DNA of 64,000 bases, taken from contig NZ_JAGFMD010000012.1 of NCBI RefSeq assembly GCF_017592825.1, forward strand, positions 1 through 64,000, read 5' to 3'. Shown piece after piece: positions 46,495-54,905 of this stretch. Positions within the stretch are counted from its first letter, which is position 1. Every line of letters begins with the position of its first letter. This DNA is from Roseivirga sp. E12 (GTDB taxonomy: Bacteria; Bacteroidota; Bacteroidia; Cytophagales; Cyclobacteriaceae). The notes under the pieces were generated by a model, which searched no databases, had not been told where the DNA came from, and saw only the letters and a list, made by a program, of their open reading frames with translations. Both the position numbers and the translations under genes were made by a program.

Positions 46495-47853
46495 ATGAAA
46501 AACCTCTACTTTTTAACCCTAGTCTGCCTCAGCATTTCATGCACCAAAGCGCAAGAAGCCGACTTCGCCTTCACCCATGTGAACCTAATTACAATGGAGT
46601 CAGAGACAGTTCTACCCAACCAAACTGTCTTAATCAAAGAAGGGAAAATCATTACCATCGGTAGTTCAGACGATATTTCGACAGACCAAACAGATACCGT
46701 TGTCGATGGCACAGGCAAATACTTAATGCCAGGCTTGGCCGAGATGCATGCCCATATCCCAGGCAATAGAGACATGGATTTACTACAAGAAACCCTCTTT
46801 CTATATCTGTCTAATGGTATCACAACCATACGGGGAATGCTAGGCCAACCTTACCACATTGAGCTTAGGGATAAGGTCCTCTCTGGTGAAATTCTCGGTC
46901 CAAGGATTTATACTTCCGGGCCTTCAATCAATGGCAATTCTGTGAGGAGTGTTGAAGAAGCACAAACAAAAGTTAGGGCACAAAAAGAAGCTGGTTATGA
47001 TTTCTTAAAAATGCATCCGGGTCTAACCCGAGAGAATTTTGATGCGGTAGTGGCTACAGCCAATGAGGTGGGAATTCCTTTCGCTGGGCACGTAAGCACG
47101 GGAGTAGGTGTAAGAAGAGCCCTTGAGGCAAAGTATGCTTCCATAGATCATGTGGATGGCTATATCGAAGGCATGGTACCATCTTCAATTCGAGTCAATC
47201 CAAATGCAAATGGCTTTTTCGGTGTCAATTTCACTGATATCGTGGACACAGACATCAGCAGTCAACTTGTCAAGCTCACTTTAGAAAATGATGTTTGGAT
47301 AGTGCCAACCCAAGCTATGATGGAACGATGGATTGGTCCAGAAGATCCAGAGATCATTGCAAAAAATGAGGAGATGAAATATATGAACCCCAGAACCTTA
47401 GACAACTGGGTTCGGACTAAGAAAGGCATTATTGGAGCTCCAAATTATAAAGGAGACCAAGCCTTGAAGTTCAATCAAATCAGAAGAGATATTATAAAAG
47501 AAATGCACGAATCTGGTGTGAAAATCCTTCTAGGATCAGATGCGCCACAAGTGTTTAATGTACCAGGTTTCTCGATCCATCGGGAACTTGACGCCATGGT
47601 AAGAAGCGGTTTGACGCCATACGAAGCCTTGTATGCAGGAACTGTAAACCCTGCCCAATTCTTTAATGATCAAGGAAAATATGGAACAATAGTTACTGGG
47701 GCTGATGCTGACTTGATTCTAGTGAACCAAAACCCCTTTGACAACATTGCTAATCTGCGTCAACAATCTGGGGTGATGGTCAGAGGCCAATGGCTTTCGG
47801 CCGAACAAATAACTCAGAGGTTAGCGAAAATCGCGGAGCAGTATAAGAACTAA
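46495..47853 (+). CDS. exported amidohydrolase
   Basis: A 452-residue metal-dependent hydrolase with a possible lipobox at the end of the signal (CLSISCTKAQ). The HxH ligands are in AEMHAHIPG; GHVSTGVG, SIDHVDGYIEG and LLGSDAPQVF supply the later histidines and the aspartate. The typical C-terminal return of the composite beta-domain is there (GADADLILVNQNPFDN). It differs from the protein at 30795-32078 and its substrate is unknown. It lies between repeat copies and ends 34 bp from the convergent permease gene. Confidence 0.88.
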   Translation: MKNLYFLTLVCLSISCTKAQEADFAFTHVNLITMESETVLPNQTVLIKEGKIITIGSSDDISTDQTDTVVDGTGKYLMPGLAEMHAHIPGNRDMDLLQETLFLYLSNGITTIRGMLGQPYHIELRDKVLSGEILGPRIYTSGPSINGNSVRSVEEAQTKVRAQKEAGYDFLKMHPGLTRENFDAVVATANEVGIPFAGHVSTGVGVRRALEAKYASIDHVDGYIEGMVPSSIRVNPNANGFFGVNFTDIVDTDISSQLVKLTLENDVWIVPTQAMMERWIGPEDPEIIAKNEEMKYMNPRTLDNWVRTKKGIIGAPNYKGDQALKFNQIRRDIIKEMHESGVKILLGSDAPQVFNVPGFSIHRELDAMVRSGLTPYEALYAGTVNPAQFFNDQGKYGTIVTGADADLILVNQNPFDNIANLRQQSGVMVRGQWLSAEQITQRLAKIAEQYKN

Positions 47854-47887
47854 TATGCCTTTTCTAAAAAAGTATCCGTCCCTATTC

Positions 47888-50536
47888 TTATTCATCTCTC
47901 AAAGCATTCACAGGGTTTCCATTGGCTGCATTAAATGACTTGAAGCTTACTGTAACAAAGGCCACAATAGAAATCACCAATCCACCTAAGACAAATATTT
48001 CGACACCAATATTGGTTTGATAAGCAAAGCTCTTAAGCCATTCTTGCATTAGGTAATACCCAAGTGGAAAAGCCAGAATAATCGAAGCGAGTATCAGTTT
48101 AGCATAGTCTTTTGCGAGCAACAAAACGAGCTTTTTGGCTGAAGCGCCTAAAACCTTTCTGATGCCAATTTCTTTTTTCGCTTGTTCGGTAGTGAATGAA
48201 ACCAATCCGAAGAGCCCAAGGCAAGCCACAAAGATTGCAAGGCCCGCAAAACCTATAAACACTGTATTGAATTGCTGATCAGCCTTATACTGGCGATCAA
48301 ACTGCTCATCTAAAAAGAAAAAGTCAAAGGGATTGTCAGGATAAATCTCATCCCAGGCACTTTCAACTTTAGAAAGGACACCTGCATAATCACTCGAGCT
48401 GATTTTGGCAGCATAGTATGCTGCTTGACGCCTGCGATTGTAGAAGAAAATAACGGGGTCTAGGTCATCCTTCACTGTTGCTTGGTGATAATTGCCTACC
48501 ACACCCACAATAGTTGCTTCATTGGGACGGTTTGGATTGATCTTCTCTCCTAGCGCTTCTTCAGGGCTAGCAAAACCTAAATGCTTTACAGCAATCGCGT
48601 TTAATACCACCGCTGCTGTATCAGTAAGCATATCTTTCGAAAAAGATCTTCCGGCAATCAGTTCCACCTCAAATAGCTTAACGAATTCATCGTCAATACC
48701 GACTCTATAACAATCCCTGAATTCCTCTGGGTAATACTTAGAATTAAAGCCGCTTATCGCAAAATTCTCGATACCAGGGACACTGCTAGACATTGTAAAC
48801 CCATCCAATTCCGGCATTTGCTCAAGCTCGTTTCTGAAGACCTGAACTCTGTTTTGAAGGTCATCATTGCTTGTTCCAGACGAAGGTGCTTGTAAAACCA
48901 ATGTTTGGTCAATGTCAATACCCAAATCATAGCTACGCATATAATTGAGTTGCTTGATGACCAAAAAAGTGCCTAGAATCAAGGTGATTGAAGCAGTGAA
49001 TTGAAACACCACTAGTATTTGTCTAAAGCCAAATTTCTTCTTGCCGCTGCCCAAACCACCTTTGAGCACTGTCACCGGATTAAAGGAGGTAAGTACAAGC
49101 GCAGGGTAAAGGCCTGAACATATCGTTCCGACTAGTATTAGAGCCAAAAGGCCGCCTAATATCATGGGGCCAAACAAAAGGGATTGCTCTAAGCTAATAT
49201 CCATGGCACTATTGATCACTGGTCTGAGCAACCAAACCAAAAAGAGCGAGGCCAAAACAGCAAAGAGGTTATACAGAAAAGACTCAACTAAGAATTGAAT
49301 CAAGAGATTAGACTCGCCTGCCCCGATGACCTTTCGAACACCCACTTCTTTCGCGCGCTTGATGGCCCGAGCAGTTGCTAGATTGATGTAGTTGACCCAT
49401 GCAATAATTAGTATTAGACCTGCTATGACAACTAGAAAATAAATCTGCTGTCCGCCACCGTTCTGTCCCATATCCCAACTGAGCCCAACCGAACCCAAAT
49501 GGATATCTCCAATTTGTTGCGACCACATTTCTTCCCGAACACCTCGTTGTTCGAAGAAGTCGGCCTTTTTACCATCTAAATAAGTCGCCAGTTTAGCATC
49601 CAAACCATCTTGACTAACACCATCAGCAACTTTCACAAAAGTGTAGAAATCGTACCAGCCCCAATTACCAATAAAATCTTCATAACCATCCCAAGTACTC
49701 AATGAGGTAATGAGCTCAAATTGCATATGCGAATTCTCAGGAAAATCTTCGAATACACCTGAAACCTTCAATTCAGTTGTACCACGCCAAAAGATTGATT
49801 GTCCAATTGGGTTAGCGTTTCCGAAGTACCTCTTTGCCGTAGATTCAGACACTACAATCTGACTTGACTGGGACAAGACATTCTGGCGATCGCCATCAAT
49901 AAGCTTGAAGCCGAACATATCAAAGAAGTTCTCATCTGCTAATACCGCCTTGTCTTCATTGTACCTTATCAGGGTACCATCCTCTTCCCTAACGCTATAA
50001 ACTCCACCTCCAAAAGGCAAAATCCTTGTAGACATCTCCACCTCCGGTAAGTCAGTAAGTAAGTTCGGAGATACAGCGGCATAGACAGGTGCGCTTTTCG
50101 TTTTTAATTCCCCTTGTCCATACATATCCATGACCACTCGATATGTATCTGCTGCTTTAGGGTGAAAATTATCATAAGTTACTTCCTCCAGCACGTGAAC
50201 ACTGATAAGCAGACAGGCTGTAATGCCCACAATGAGTCCTGATAAATTGATGAAACTATAGCCTTTTTGTTTTCTAAAATTTCTAAGGCTAACGAGCATG
50301 TAATTTTTAAGCATAGCGATTTGATTTGAGTTATATGACCTTTTGCCAAATGATGAGGGCCTGAAAAACCGAACCACATCCCAAGCAAACCACCATTTGG
50401 CTTTGGTGACACCTACTTCTGACTGTCTATAGTAAAATGCTTCCAGCAAGTCTCCTTGAATTTCATCCAGGAGACTGTTCGCACAGTACCATTGTAAAAA
50501 GCGGTTAACCCAATATGGTGGTTCGTTTCTTTTCAT
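47888..50536 (-). CDS. FtsX/MacB-type ABC permease with N-terminal prefix domain
   Basis: The 882-residue protein begins with a soluble prefix domain (about 1-70, PPYWVNRFLQWYC, EIQGDLLEAFYYR, FFRPSS), then one membrane helix, a large periplasmic MacB-type domain (about 125-350), three helices with the FtsX core (RAKEVGVRKVIGAGESNL), a second periplasmic part and three final helices (EIGIRKVLGASAKKLVLL). Such permeases usually work with an ATPase to move molecules or drive mechanical work in the envelope. The gene overlaps the next permease gene by four bases. No ATPase gene lies in the window. Confidence 0.9.
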   Translation of the reverse strand: MKRNEPPYWVNRFLQWYCANSLLDEIQGDLLEAFYYRQSEVGVTKAKWWFAWDVVRFFRPSSFGKRSYNSNQIAMLKNYMLVSLRNFRKQKGYSFINLSGLIVGITACLLISVHVLEEVTYDNFHPKAADTYRVVMDMYGQGELKTKSAPVYAAVSPNLLTDLPEVEMSTRILPFGGGVYSVREEDGTLIRYNEDKAVLADENFFDMFGFKLIDGDRQNVLSQSSQIVVSESTAKRYFGNANPIGQSIFWRGTTELKVSGVFEDFPENSHMQFELITSLSTWDGYEDFIGNWGWYDFYTFVKVADGVSQDGLDAKLATYLDGKKADFFEQRGVREEMWSQQIGDIHLGSVGLSWDMGQNGGGQQIYFLVVIAGLILIIAWVNYINLATARAIKRAKEVGVRKVIGAGESNLLIQFLVESFLYNLFAVLASLFLVWLLRPVINSAMDISLEQSLLFGPMILGGLLALILVGTICSGLYPALVLTSFNPVTVLKGGLGSGKKKFGFRQILVVFQFTASITLILGTFLVIKQLNYMRSYDLGIDIDQTLVLQAPSSGTSNDDLQNRVQVFRNELEQMPELDGFTMSSSVPGIENFAISGFNSKYYPEEFRDCYRVGIDDEFVKLFEVELIAGRSFSKDMLTDTAAVVLNAIAVKHLGFASPEEALGEKINPNRPNEATIVGVVGNYHQATVKDDLDPVIFFYNRRRQAAYYAAKISSSDYAGVLSKVESAWDEIYPDNPFDFFFLDEQFDRQYKADQQFNTVFIGFAGLAIFVACLGLFGLVSFTTEQAKKEIGIRKVLGASAKKLVLLLAKDYAKLILASIILAFPLGYYLMQEWLKSFAYQTNIGVEIFVLGGLVISIVAFVTVSFKSFNAANGNPVNALRDE

Positions 50537-53166
50537 TCCATTCTCAAGCTATCAATAGGATTACTTTTTAGAACACGAGAAGCCCCTAAATAGATAATCA
50601 CCATAATCAATAATAAGATTAAGGTGAGGACTCCACTAAATACTAAGGGGTTCAATTCTATGTGATAAGCAAAATTCTCTAACCATCCATTGGCAAAATA
50701 AACGGTGGTTGGAATTCCAATCATTGCCGCAATTACCAACAGCACAAAGAATTGTCTAGACAGGATATAATATAGCTGTAAGGTGTCTGCACCAAGTACC
50801 TTTCTGATACTTAATTCTTTCAATCTACCTGTAATTGACATACCCACTATTCCTAAAAGTCCCAGTATGGCCAGTCCTAAGGCCCAAATTGTGGCATATT
50901 TCACAATGGTAAACCAACGCATTTCTGCTTGATACTGCCCTTCAATATCCTCATTCATAAAAGCATAACTATAAGGAGAATCTGGCGCTACCTCGTACCA
51001 AGACTCTTCTAAAAACTGAAGTAATTCTGAGTCTGGAGCTCCATTGGTTTTTATCAGAAAGTTGTAAAAAGACTTTTTCGAACTAGATAATAGCAAAACC
51101 ACTGGTTTAAGCTGGTTGGCTAAAGACTGAAAATGAAAATCATTTGCCACCCCTATGATTTTCGGATTGGTCAAGCCCATGTTTTTAAAGTCCGTTAGAT
51201 TGTCTTCAAGTTGAAAATCTCCAGCAACCTTCTCTAGAAAGGTTTCATTGACGATGATGCTATTACTATCGGCACTTGATAATTCGTTGAAGTTTCGACC
51301 CGCTAGTATATCAATGCCTAAAACATCAAAGAATGAGGGTTCTACAAAGAATACTGAATAATTAAATTCAGTCCCGTCAGGTTTCTCATAAACAGATGAA
51401 AAACCGCCCCTTCCAAAAGATGAGCTCATGCCTGTCCAACTGTCTATCTTAGGGTTTCCAGCCAATACATTCTCAAATACCTTCATCCTTTCAGGCTCAG
51501 CCTTCATGGTATTCTCAAGGACAATCACATTTGTATTATCATACCCTAGGTCTTGGCCCTTGAAAAAATCGATCTGTTGAAATACGATTATTGCTCCAAG
51601 GAGAAGCATAACCGAAAGACTGAATTGAGTAGTAATGAGGCTTTTAGTAAATAGATTTGCACCTCCTAGCTTCATTTTCTTTTTGAAGAAGTCCAGGACC
51701 TTTACCCCAGATAATATCAATGCAGGATAGGTTCCAGCCCCCAAGCCAGTAATTAGGGCAATGAGGGGTAAAGTAATAAGCAGTCTAGTGTTTAAGAGAT
51801 CATTTGCGACAAAGCTCTTTTCTGCCAAGGTGTTGAATGCAGGAAGCAAAAGAAACACCAGGCCAACACTTAAAGCCATCGCTAGAAAACTCATAGTAAT
51901 TGCCTCAACCCAAAACTGAATGATCAATTGTGGTTTCTTAGCGCCTACTACTTTTCTTACCGCTACTTCTTTTCCCCTCATGGTAGCTCGTCCAATAGAG
52001 AGGATCGTAAAATTGGCACAACCGATAAGTAAGATTATCGCGGCTATACCGGATAAGATATATGAATTCATAGGGTCGCTAGTAGAGAATGTGCTACCAA
52101 CATCCGAAGCCATATGCACATCACTCAATGGCTGCAACCAATAATTCTGATAGTCGCCTTTATAGGTTTTGCTTTCTTCTGCTTCTCTGGTCAGATATTT
52201 TTTCCAGTAATCCTTAACCTTGTCATTAAGCGTGGCAACATTCACATTGTCTGATAGTTCTACATATATCTCATCTATCCTAACACCCCAACTATTACTC
52301 GCCCAACTATAATAACTCGTTTGGTCGTAGTTCATGACCACGTCAAACTGAAAACTCGAGTTAGATGGAACATTAGCAACCACGCCAGTGATTTGATATT
52401 TTTTAAAAATCTCATCATGCCGGATTTCTATGATCTTACCTAAGACGTCAATGGATTGAAAATATCTCATCGCAAGATCTTCGCTAACCACGACACTCTC
52501 CGAAAACTCCATTGCTGTATTTTCATTCCCAAGTAGAAGTGGGAAACTGAACGTCTTAAAAAATGAAGAATCCACCAAGAGCACATTTTCCTCTTGGGTA
52601 TTTCCATCACTTCTCAAATACCTTTTGCCTTTTGATACCCTAGAAACAGCATCTATTTCCGAAAAGTCTGCGACCAATTGTTCAGCTAGCGGAAGCGGTT
52701 GACTAGCGTCAGTATAATCATAACTGCCATCTGGCAAGTATCTGTCGGTCACAAGCCGGTATATGGAGTCGTTCTTCTCGTGAAAGTCATCAAATGAGAA
52801 TTCATCTGCCACGAAAAAGGAAATCAACGTTACGGCAGTAATACCTAATGTTAGACTAATAATATTGATGAAGGACGCCCATTTCTTTCGTGAGATAATC
52901 CTTAGTGCAATTTTGATGTTGTTCTTAAGCATAGAAACGCTATTTGGGTTATTTGACTTCTTTTTAAATGAGGAGGGTCGGCAAAATTTTAAAACGTCCC
53001 AAACGAACCACCATTTGGCTTTCCGCCACCCTACTTCTTGTTTTCTATAGTAATAAGCCTCAAAAAGGTCACCTTGAATCTCATCTATCAAGCCATCGTC
53101 ACAATACCACTCTAAGAATTGATTGGCCCATTTTGGAGGCAATTTTTCCCTCTCTCCACTAGACAT
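50533..53166 (-). CDS. FtsX/MacB-type ABC permease with N-terminal prefix domain, paralogue
   Basis: Like its neighbour at 47888-50536, this 877-residue protein has the prefix domain (PPKWANQFLEWYC, EIQGDLFEAYYYR, KFCRPSS), N-terminal helix, periplasmic MacB domain, FtsX core (RGKEVAVRKVVGAKKPQL) and a final core (KELSIRKVLGADTLQLYYI). It starts where the PadR gene stops (TAATG) and ends overlapping the next permease (ATGA), so the three genes form one unit. The two permeases may act as a heterodimer. Confidence 0.9.
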   Translation of the reverse strand: MSSGEREKLPPKWANQFLEWYCDDGLIDEIQGDLFEAYYYRKQEVGWRKAKWWFVWDVLKFCRPSSFKKKSNNPNSVSMLKNNIKIALRIISRKKWASFINIISLTLGITAVTLISFFVADEFSFDDFHEKNDSIYRLVTDRYLPDGSYDYTDASQPLPLAEQLVADFSEIDAVSRVSKGKRYLRSDGNTQEENVLLVDSSFFKTFSFPLLLGNENTAMEFSESVVVSEDLAMRYFQSIDVLGKIIEIRHDEIFKKYQITGVVANVPSNSSFQFDVVMNYDQTSYYSWASNSWGVRIDEIYVELSDNVNVATLNDKVKDYWKKYLTREAEESKTYKGDYQNYWLQPLSDVHMASDVGSTFSTSDPMNSYILSGIAAIILLIGCANFTILSIGRATMRGKEVAVRKVVGAKKPQLIIQFWVEAITMSFLAMALSVGLVFLLLPAFNTLAEKSFVANDLLNTRLLITLPLIALITGLGAGTYPALILSGVKVLDFFKKKMKLGGANLFTKSLITTQFSLSVMLLLGAIIVFQQIDFFKGQDLGYDNTNVIVLENTMKAEPERMKVFENVLAGNPKIDSWTGMSSSFGRGGFSSVYEKPDGTEFNYSVFFVEPSFFDVLGIDILAGRNFNELSSADSNSIIVNETFLEKVAGDFQLEDNLTDFKNMGLTNPKIIGVANDFHFQSLANQLKPVVLLLSSSKKSFYNFLIKTNGAPDSELLQFLEESWYEVAPDSPYSYAFMNEDIEGQYQAEMRWFTIVKYATIWALGLAILGLLGIVGMSITGRLKELSIRKVLGADTLQLYYILSRQFFVLLVIAAMIGIPTTVYFANGWLENFAYHIELNPLVFSGVLTLILLLIMVIIYLGASRVLKSNPIDSLRME

Positions 53167-53492
53167 TAAGCAGAAAAGTTAAGTTTGGGCATCATATCCC
53201 AAAGCTTCATTCTGTTTGACTGGATGTACTCTAATGTTGAAAGACCGACTTTAGTCACTTCAAAAATTCTTTTTCTCCGACCGCCACGTTCGGCAGTAGC
53301 CCCTCCCATTTTTGATTCAATGAGACCTTTCTTCTCTAACCTTTTCAAAACGGTATGCACAGCCGATATCGAGATACGATTATTCATATACTGTTTATAG
53401 GCCTCAGAAACGGTGTATCCATAGGCCTCATCTGGCATTACTGCTACAATAAGAAGAACGGTTTCTTCTAGGTTCCCCAAATTTTGATTCAT
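53166..53492 (-). CDS. PadR-family transcriptional regulator
   Basis: Starting at the ATG 53492 (MNQNLGNLEETVLLI) gives a 108-residue winged-helix protein without the long C-terminal helices of PadR subfamily 1. The recognition part is ISISAVHTVLKRLEKKGLIES, with GGRRKRIFEVTKVG for the wing. The longer frame to 53585 would cover the promoter and adds a Cys/Phe-rich, improbable N-terminus. The stop overlaps the permease start (TAATG). Two inverted repeats in front of it (53495-53513 and 53537-53555) are the likely operators. PadR proteins of this sort repress their own operon until an envelope-active compound binds (family knowledge). Confidence 0.9.
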   Translation of the reverse strand: MNQNLGNLEETVLLIVAVMPDEAYGYTVSEAYKQYMNNRISISAVHTVLKRLEKKGLIESKMGGATAERGGRRKRIFEVTKVGLSTLEYIQSNRMKLWDMMPKLNFSA

Positions 53493-53494
53493 AT

Positions 53495-53513
53495 TTCTAC
53501 AACTATTGTAGAA
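53495..53513. promoter_or_regulatory. PadR operator 1 (predicted)
   Basis: TTCTACAA (53495-53502), spacer CTA, TTGTAGAA (53506-53513): a perfect 8-bp inverted repeat starting two bases upstream of the PadR ATG and touching the -7 box, so a bound repressor would cover the start of transcription. Confidence 0.8.
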
Positions 53514-53544
53514 CAAATAAAGAAAATCAAAATGATTATTACAA
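53514..53544 (-). promoter_or_regulatory. padR-permease operon promoter (predicted)
   Basis: On the minus strand: TTG (53544-53542), 20 bp, TTTATTTG (53521-53514), one base from TAnnTTTG. It lies between and partly under the two operator repeats. Confidence 0.5.
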
Positions 53545-53555
53545 CATTTGTAGAA
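53537..53555. promoter_or_regulatory. PadR operator 2 (predicted, imperfect)
   Basis: TATTACAA, spacer CAT, TTGTAGAA (53537-53555) repeats the operator 1 design: one half is identical, the other differs at two bases. It is centred 42 bp (about four helical turns) from operator 1 and overlaps the -33 element. Confidence 0.65.
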
Positions 53556-53587
53556 CTTATGGATTGGTTTAGTCTTCTGTTTCATTT

Positions 53588-53614
53588 ATCAGAGTCCTCT
53601 TAGAGAGACTCTGA
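53588..53614. repeat. REP-like palindrome (copy c)
   Basis: ATCAGAGTC then CTCTTAGAGA then GACTCTGA; same orientation as the copies at 46361 and 54328. Followed by a flank containing GGATTGAGGG. Confidence 0.85.
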
Positions 53615-53634
53615 GTGTTGGATTGAGGGATTAG

Positions 53635-53655
53635 TCTCCAGGGTCCTCGAGTATT
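53635..53655. repeat. possible remnant of a REP-like palindrome (copy d)
   Basis: TAGTCTCCAGGGTCCTCGAG shares the AGTCTCC...TCCTC elements with the repeats, especially the degenerate copy at 46309, but the arms no longer pair well. Confidence 0.3.
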
Positions 53656-53659
53656 CCTA

Positions 53660-53687
53660 ATCAGAGTCTCTTGCAAAGGACTCTGAT
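53660..53687. repeat. REP-like palindrome, opposite orientation (copy e)
   Basis: ATCAGAGTC then TCTTGCAAAG then GACTCTGAT. The central part marks it as inverted compared with copies b, c and g. Preceded by CCTA, which on the other strand gives the CTCTGATTAGG flank similar to the GATTGAGG flank of copies g and h. Confidence 0.88.
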
Positions 53688-53707
53688 AGTGTGTGGTAAC
53701 TTTCTTA

Positions 53708-53735
53708 ATCAGAGTCTCTCGCAGAGGACTCTGAT
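53708..53735. repeat. REP-like palindrome next to the RAYT stop (copy f)
   Basis: ATCAGAGTC then TCTCGCAGAG then GACTCTGAT: nine fully paired arm bases, one T-G mismatch, CTC/GAG, and loop GCA. It ends seven bases before the transposase stop codon and is inverted relative to copy g on the other side of the gene. Confidence 0.92.
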
Positions 53736-53742
53736 CTGCAAC

Positions 53743-54306
53743 TTAAATCACATCCATATAATGAGTGAGCTGGGCATTGACTCTGTTCAACTCATAAAAA
53801 GCTGCACTAGAATAAGGGTATTCGACCCAATCATCAACCAAATTCCATTTTCCACTCACAGGGTTGTGGTGCATATAATCGAGTTTTGTCTCCAGCATCT
53901 CTCTGCTAAAGCACTCCTTTGCTTCAAATGAGGGAATGAACACCTGATGCTTCTTACCCTTTGCCCTTTCTTTACTTCCTACCCCTTGAGTTAACTCTTT
54001 TAACAAACGGTGGTTATCATGTTCGTGCAACCGCTTTACAATATCATAAGCAAGAAATCTCTTTCCATTCGCCACTAATTGATTTAAGTTTTTCTTGCAC
54101 TCTTCGTCAACGAAAATCAATCCATGAAAATGGTTTGGCATAATAACGTAGCCCAAAACGCTCGCCTTCTGGGAGTACAGGTAATCAAACCACTTCCCGA
54201 AAGCACTATAAGCCTTTGCTAAATCAATCAGAGGAAGCCATTTAAAGCATGTGAACGTAATGAAAAACACAGTATGCTTGGCCTCATGTAACCTGTGTGT
54301 GCTCAT
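53743..54306 (-). CDS. REP-associated tyrosine transposase (RAYT, TnpA_REP)
   Basis: This 187-residue Y1-type HUH single-strand nuclease has the histidine pair in GYVIMPNHFHGLI (HFH at residues 59-61) and the catalytic tyrosine probably at 144 in KLDYMHHNPVSG. The ending YPYSSAAFY corresponds to the Y-x-(W/Y)-SS-x-x-x-Y block of the family. Such enzymes cut and rejoin single-stranded DNA at REP hairpins and are believed to spread them without being mobile transposons themselves. The gene is bracketed by inverted REP-like palindromes (copies f and g), the classical REPtron arrangement. Confidence 0.92.
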   Translation of the reverse strand: MSTHRLHEAKHTVFFITFTCFKWLPLIDLAKAYSAFGKWFDYLYSQKASVLGYVIMPNHFHGLIFVDEECKKNLNQLVANGKRFLAYDIVKRLHEHDNHRLLKELTQGVGSKERAKGKKHQVFIPSFEAKECFSREMLETKLDYMHHNPVSGKWNLVDDWVEYPYSSAAFYELNRVNAQLTHYMDVI

Positions 54307-54327
54307 AATTGAATTTAATCATTAATC

Positions 54328-54355
54328 ATCAGAGTCCTCTACGAGAGACTCTGAT
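54328..54355. repeat. REP-like palindrome upstream of the RAYT gene (copy g)
   Basis: ATCAGAGTC then CTCTACGAGA then GACTCTGAT; 22 bp upstream of the RAYT ATG and inverted relative to copy f. It is followed by TGAGGGGG, so GATTGAGG spans its 3' edge. Confidence 0.92.
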
Positions 54356-54369
54356 TGAGGGGGCTATCA

Positions 54370-54388
54370 CAGAGTCCTCTGATTGAGG
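54370..54388. repeat. internally deleted REP-like copy (copy h)
   Basis: CAGAGTCCTCT followed at once by GATTGAGG. Compared with copy g, the second half of the hairpin is missing but the flank is kept, as if an internal deletion removed about 12 bases. Confidence 0.7.
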
Positions 54389-54443
54389 AGAGGGAGAAAG
54401 AACTATGTATTGGATGAGTCTTCCATTTCTACCATATTTAACT

Positions 54444-54905
54444 ATGATTGAGATTGTTGATTTCAAACTTAAGTATGCCAATGACTTCAAAAAAATTGGT
54501 GAAGAGTGGATCAATGAATATATGCACCTGAAAGAGCCTGACATCTCTATTTTGAATGATCCTGAGGGCTCTATCATCAAAAAAGGTGGTTATATCTATA
54601 TGGCAATTGAGGACAACAGAGCCATTGGTACATGTGCCTTAATCAAGAAGTCTGACAACAGGTGGGAGCTATGTAAACTAGGTATTTTGAAATCTCATCG
54701 AGGCCATGGGCTAGGCCGAAAGCTGTCACTCCGTATAATAGAACAAGCCAAAAACCTCGGCCTTGAGAACCTATACCTAGAGTCGAGTAGTAAACTGAAG
54801 CCAGCTATTTCCCTCTACCAAAAGCTTGGGTTTGTCGAGGATCAGTCATGTAATGAAGGAACATCCCAATGCGACATTAAGATGGTCCTTCATTTAAATA
54901 CTTAA
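54444..54905 (+). CDS. GNAT-family N-acetyltransferase
   Basis: From the ATG at 54444 (MIEIVDFKLKYANDFKKIG) the 153-residue protein shows the acetyl-CoA site KLGILKSHRGHGLGRKLSLR (R/Q-x-x-G-x-G/A pattern) and the final NLYLESSSKLKPAISLYQKLGF. The acceptor cannot be told. The frame begins at 54405, but the earlier Met-Tyr-Trp segment looks untranslated. Its last four bases overlap the convergent TonB receptor gene. Confidence 0.85.
   Translation: MIEIVDFKLKYANDFKKIGEEWINEYMHLKEPDISILNDPEGSIIKKGGYIYMAIEDNRAIGTCALIKKSDNRWELCKLGILKSHRGHGLGRKLSLRIIEQAKNLGLENLYLESSSKLKPAISLYQKLGFVEDQSCNEGTSQCDIKMVLHLNT

Noticed and set aside
53671-53931. 86-codon plus-strand frame overlapping the RAYT end
   Set aside because: It is antisense to the conserved C-terminal part of the transposase and starts in a repeat copy.
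53588-54388. Regular short repeats that might be taken for a CRISPR array
   Set aside because: The units are palindromic, alternate in orientation and are separated by unequal distances and a whole gene. They fit REP elements of the RAYT and not a direct-repeat array; no cas gene is present.
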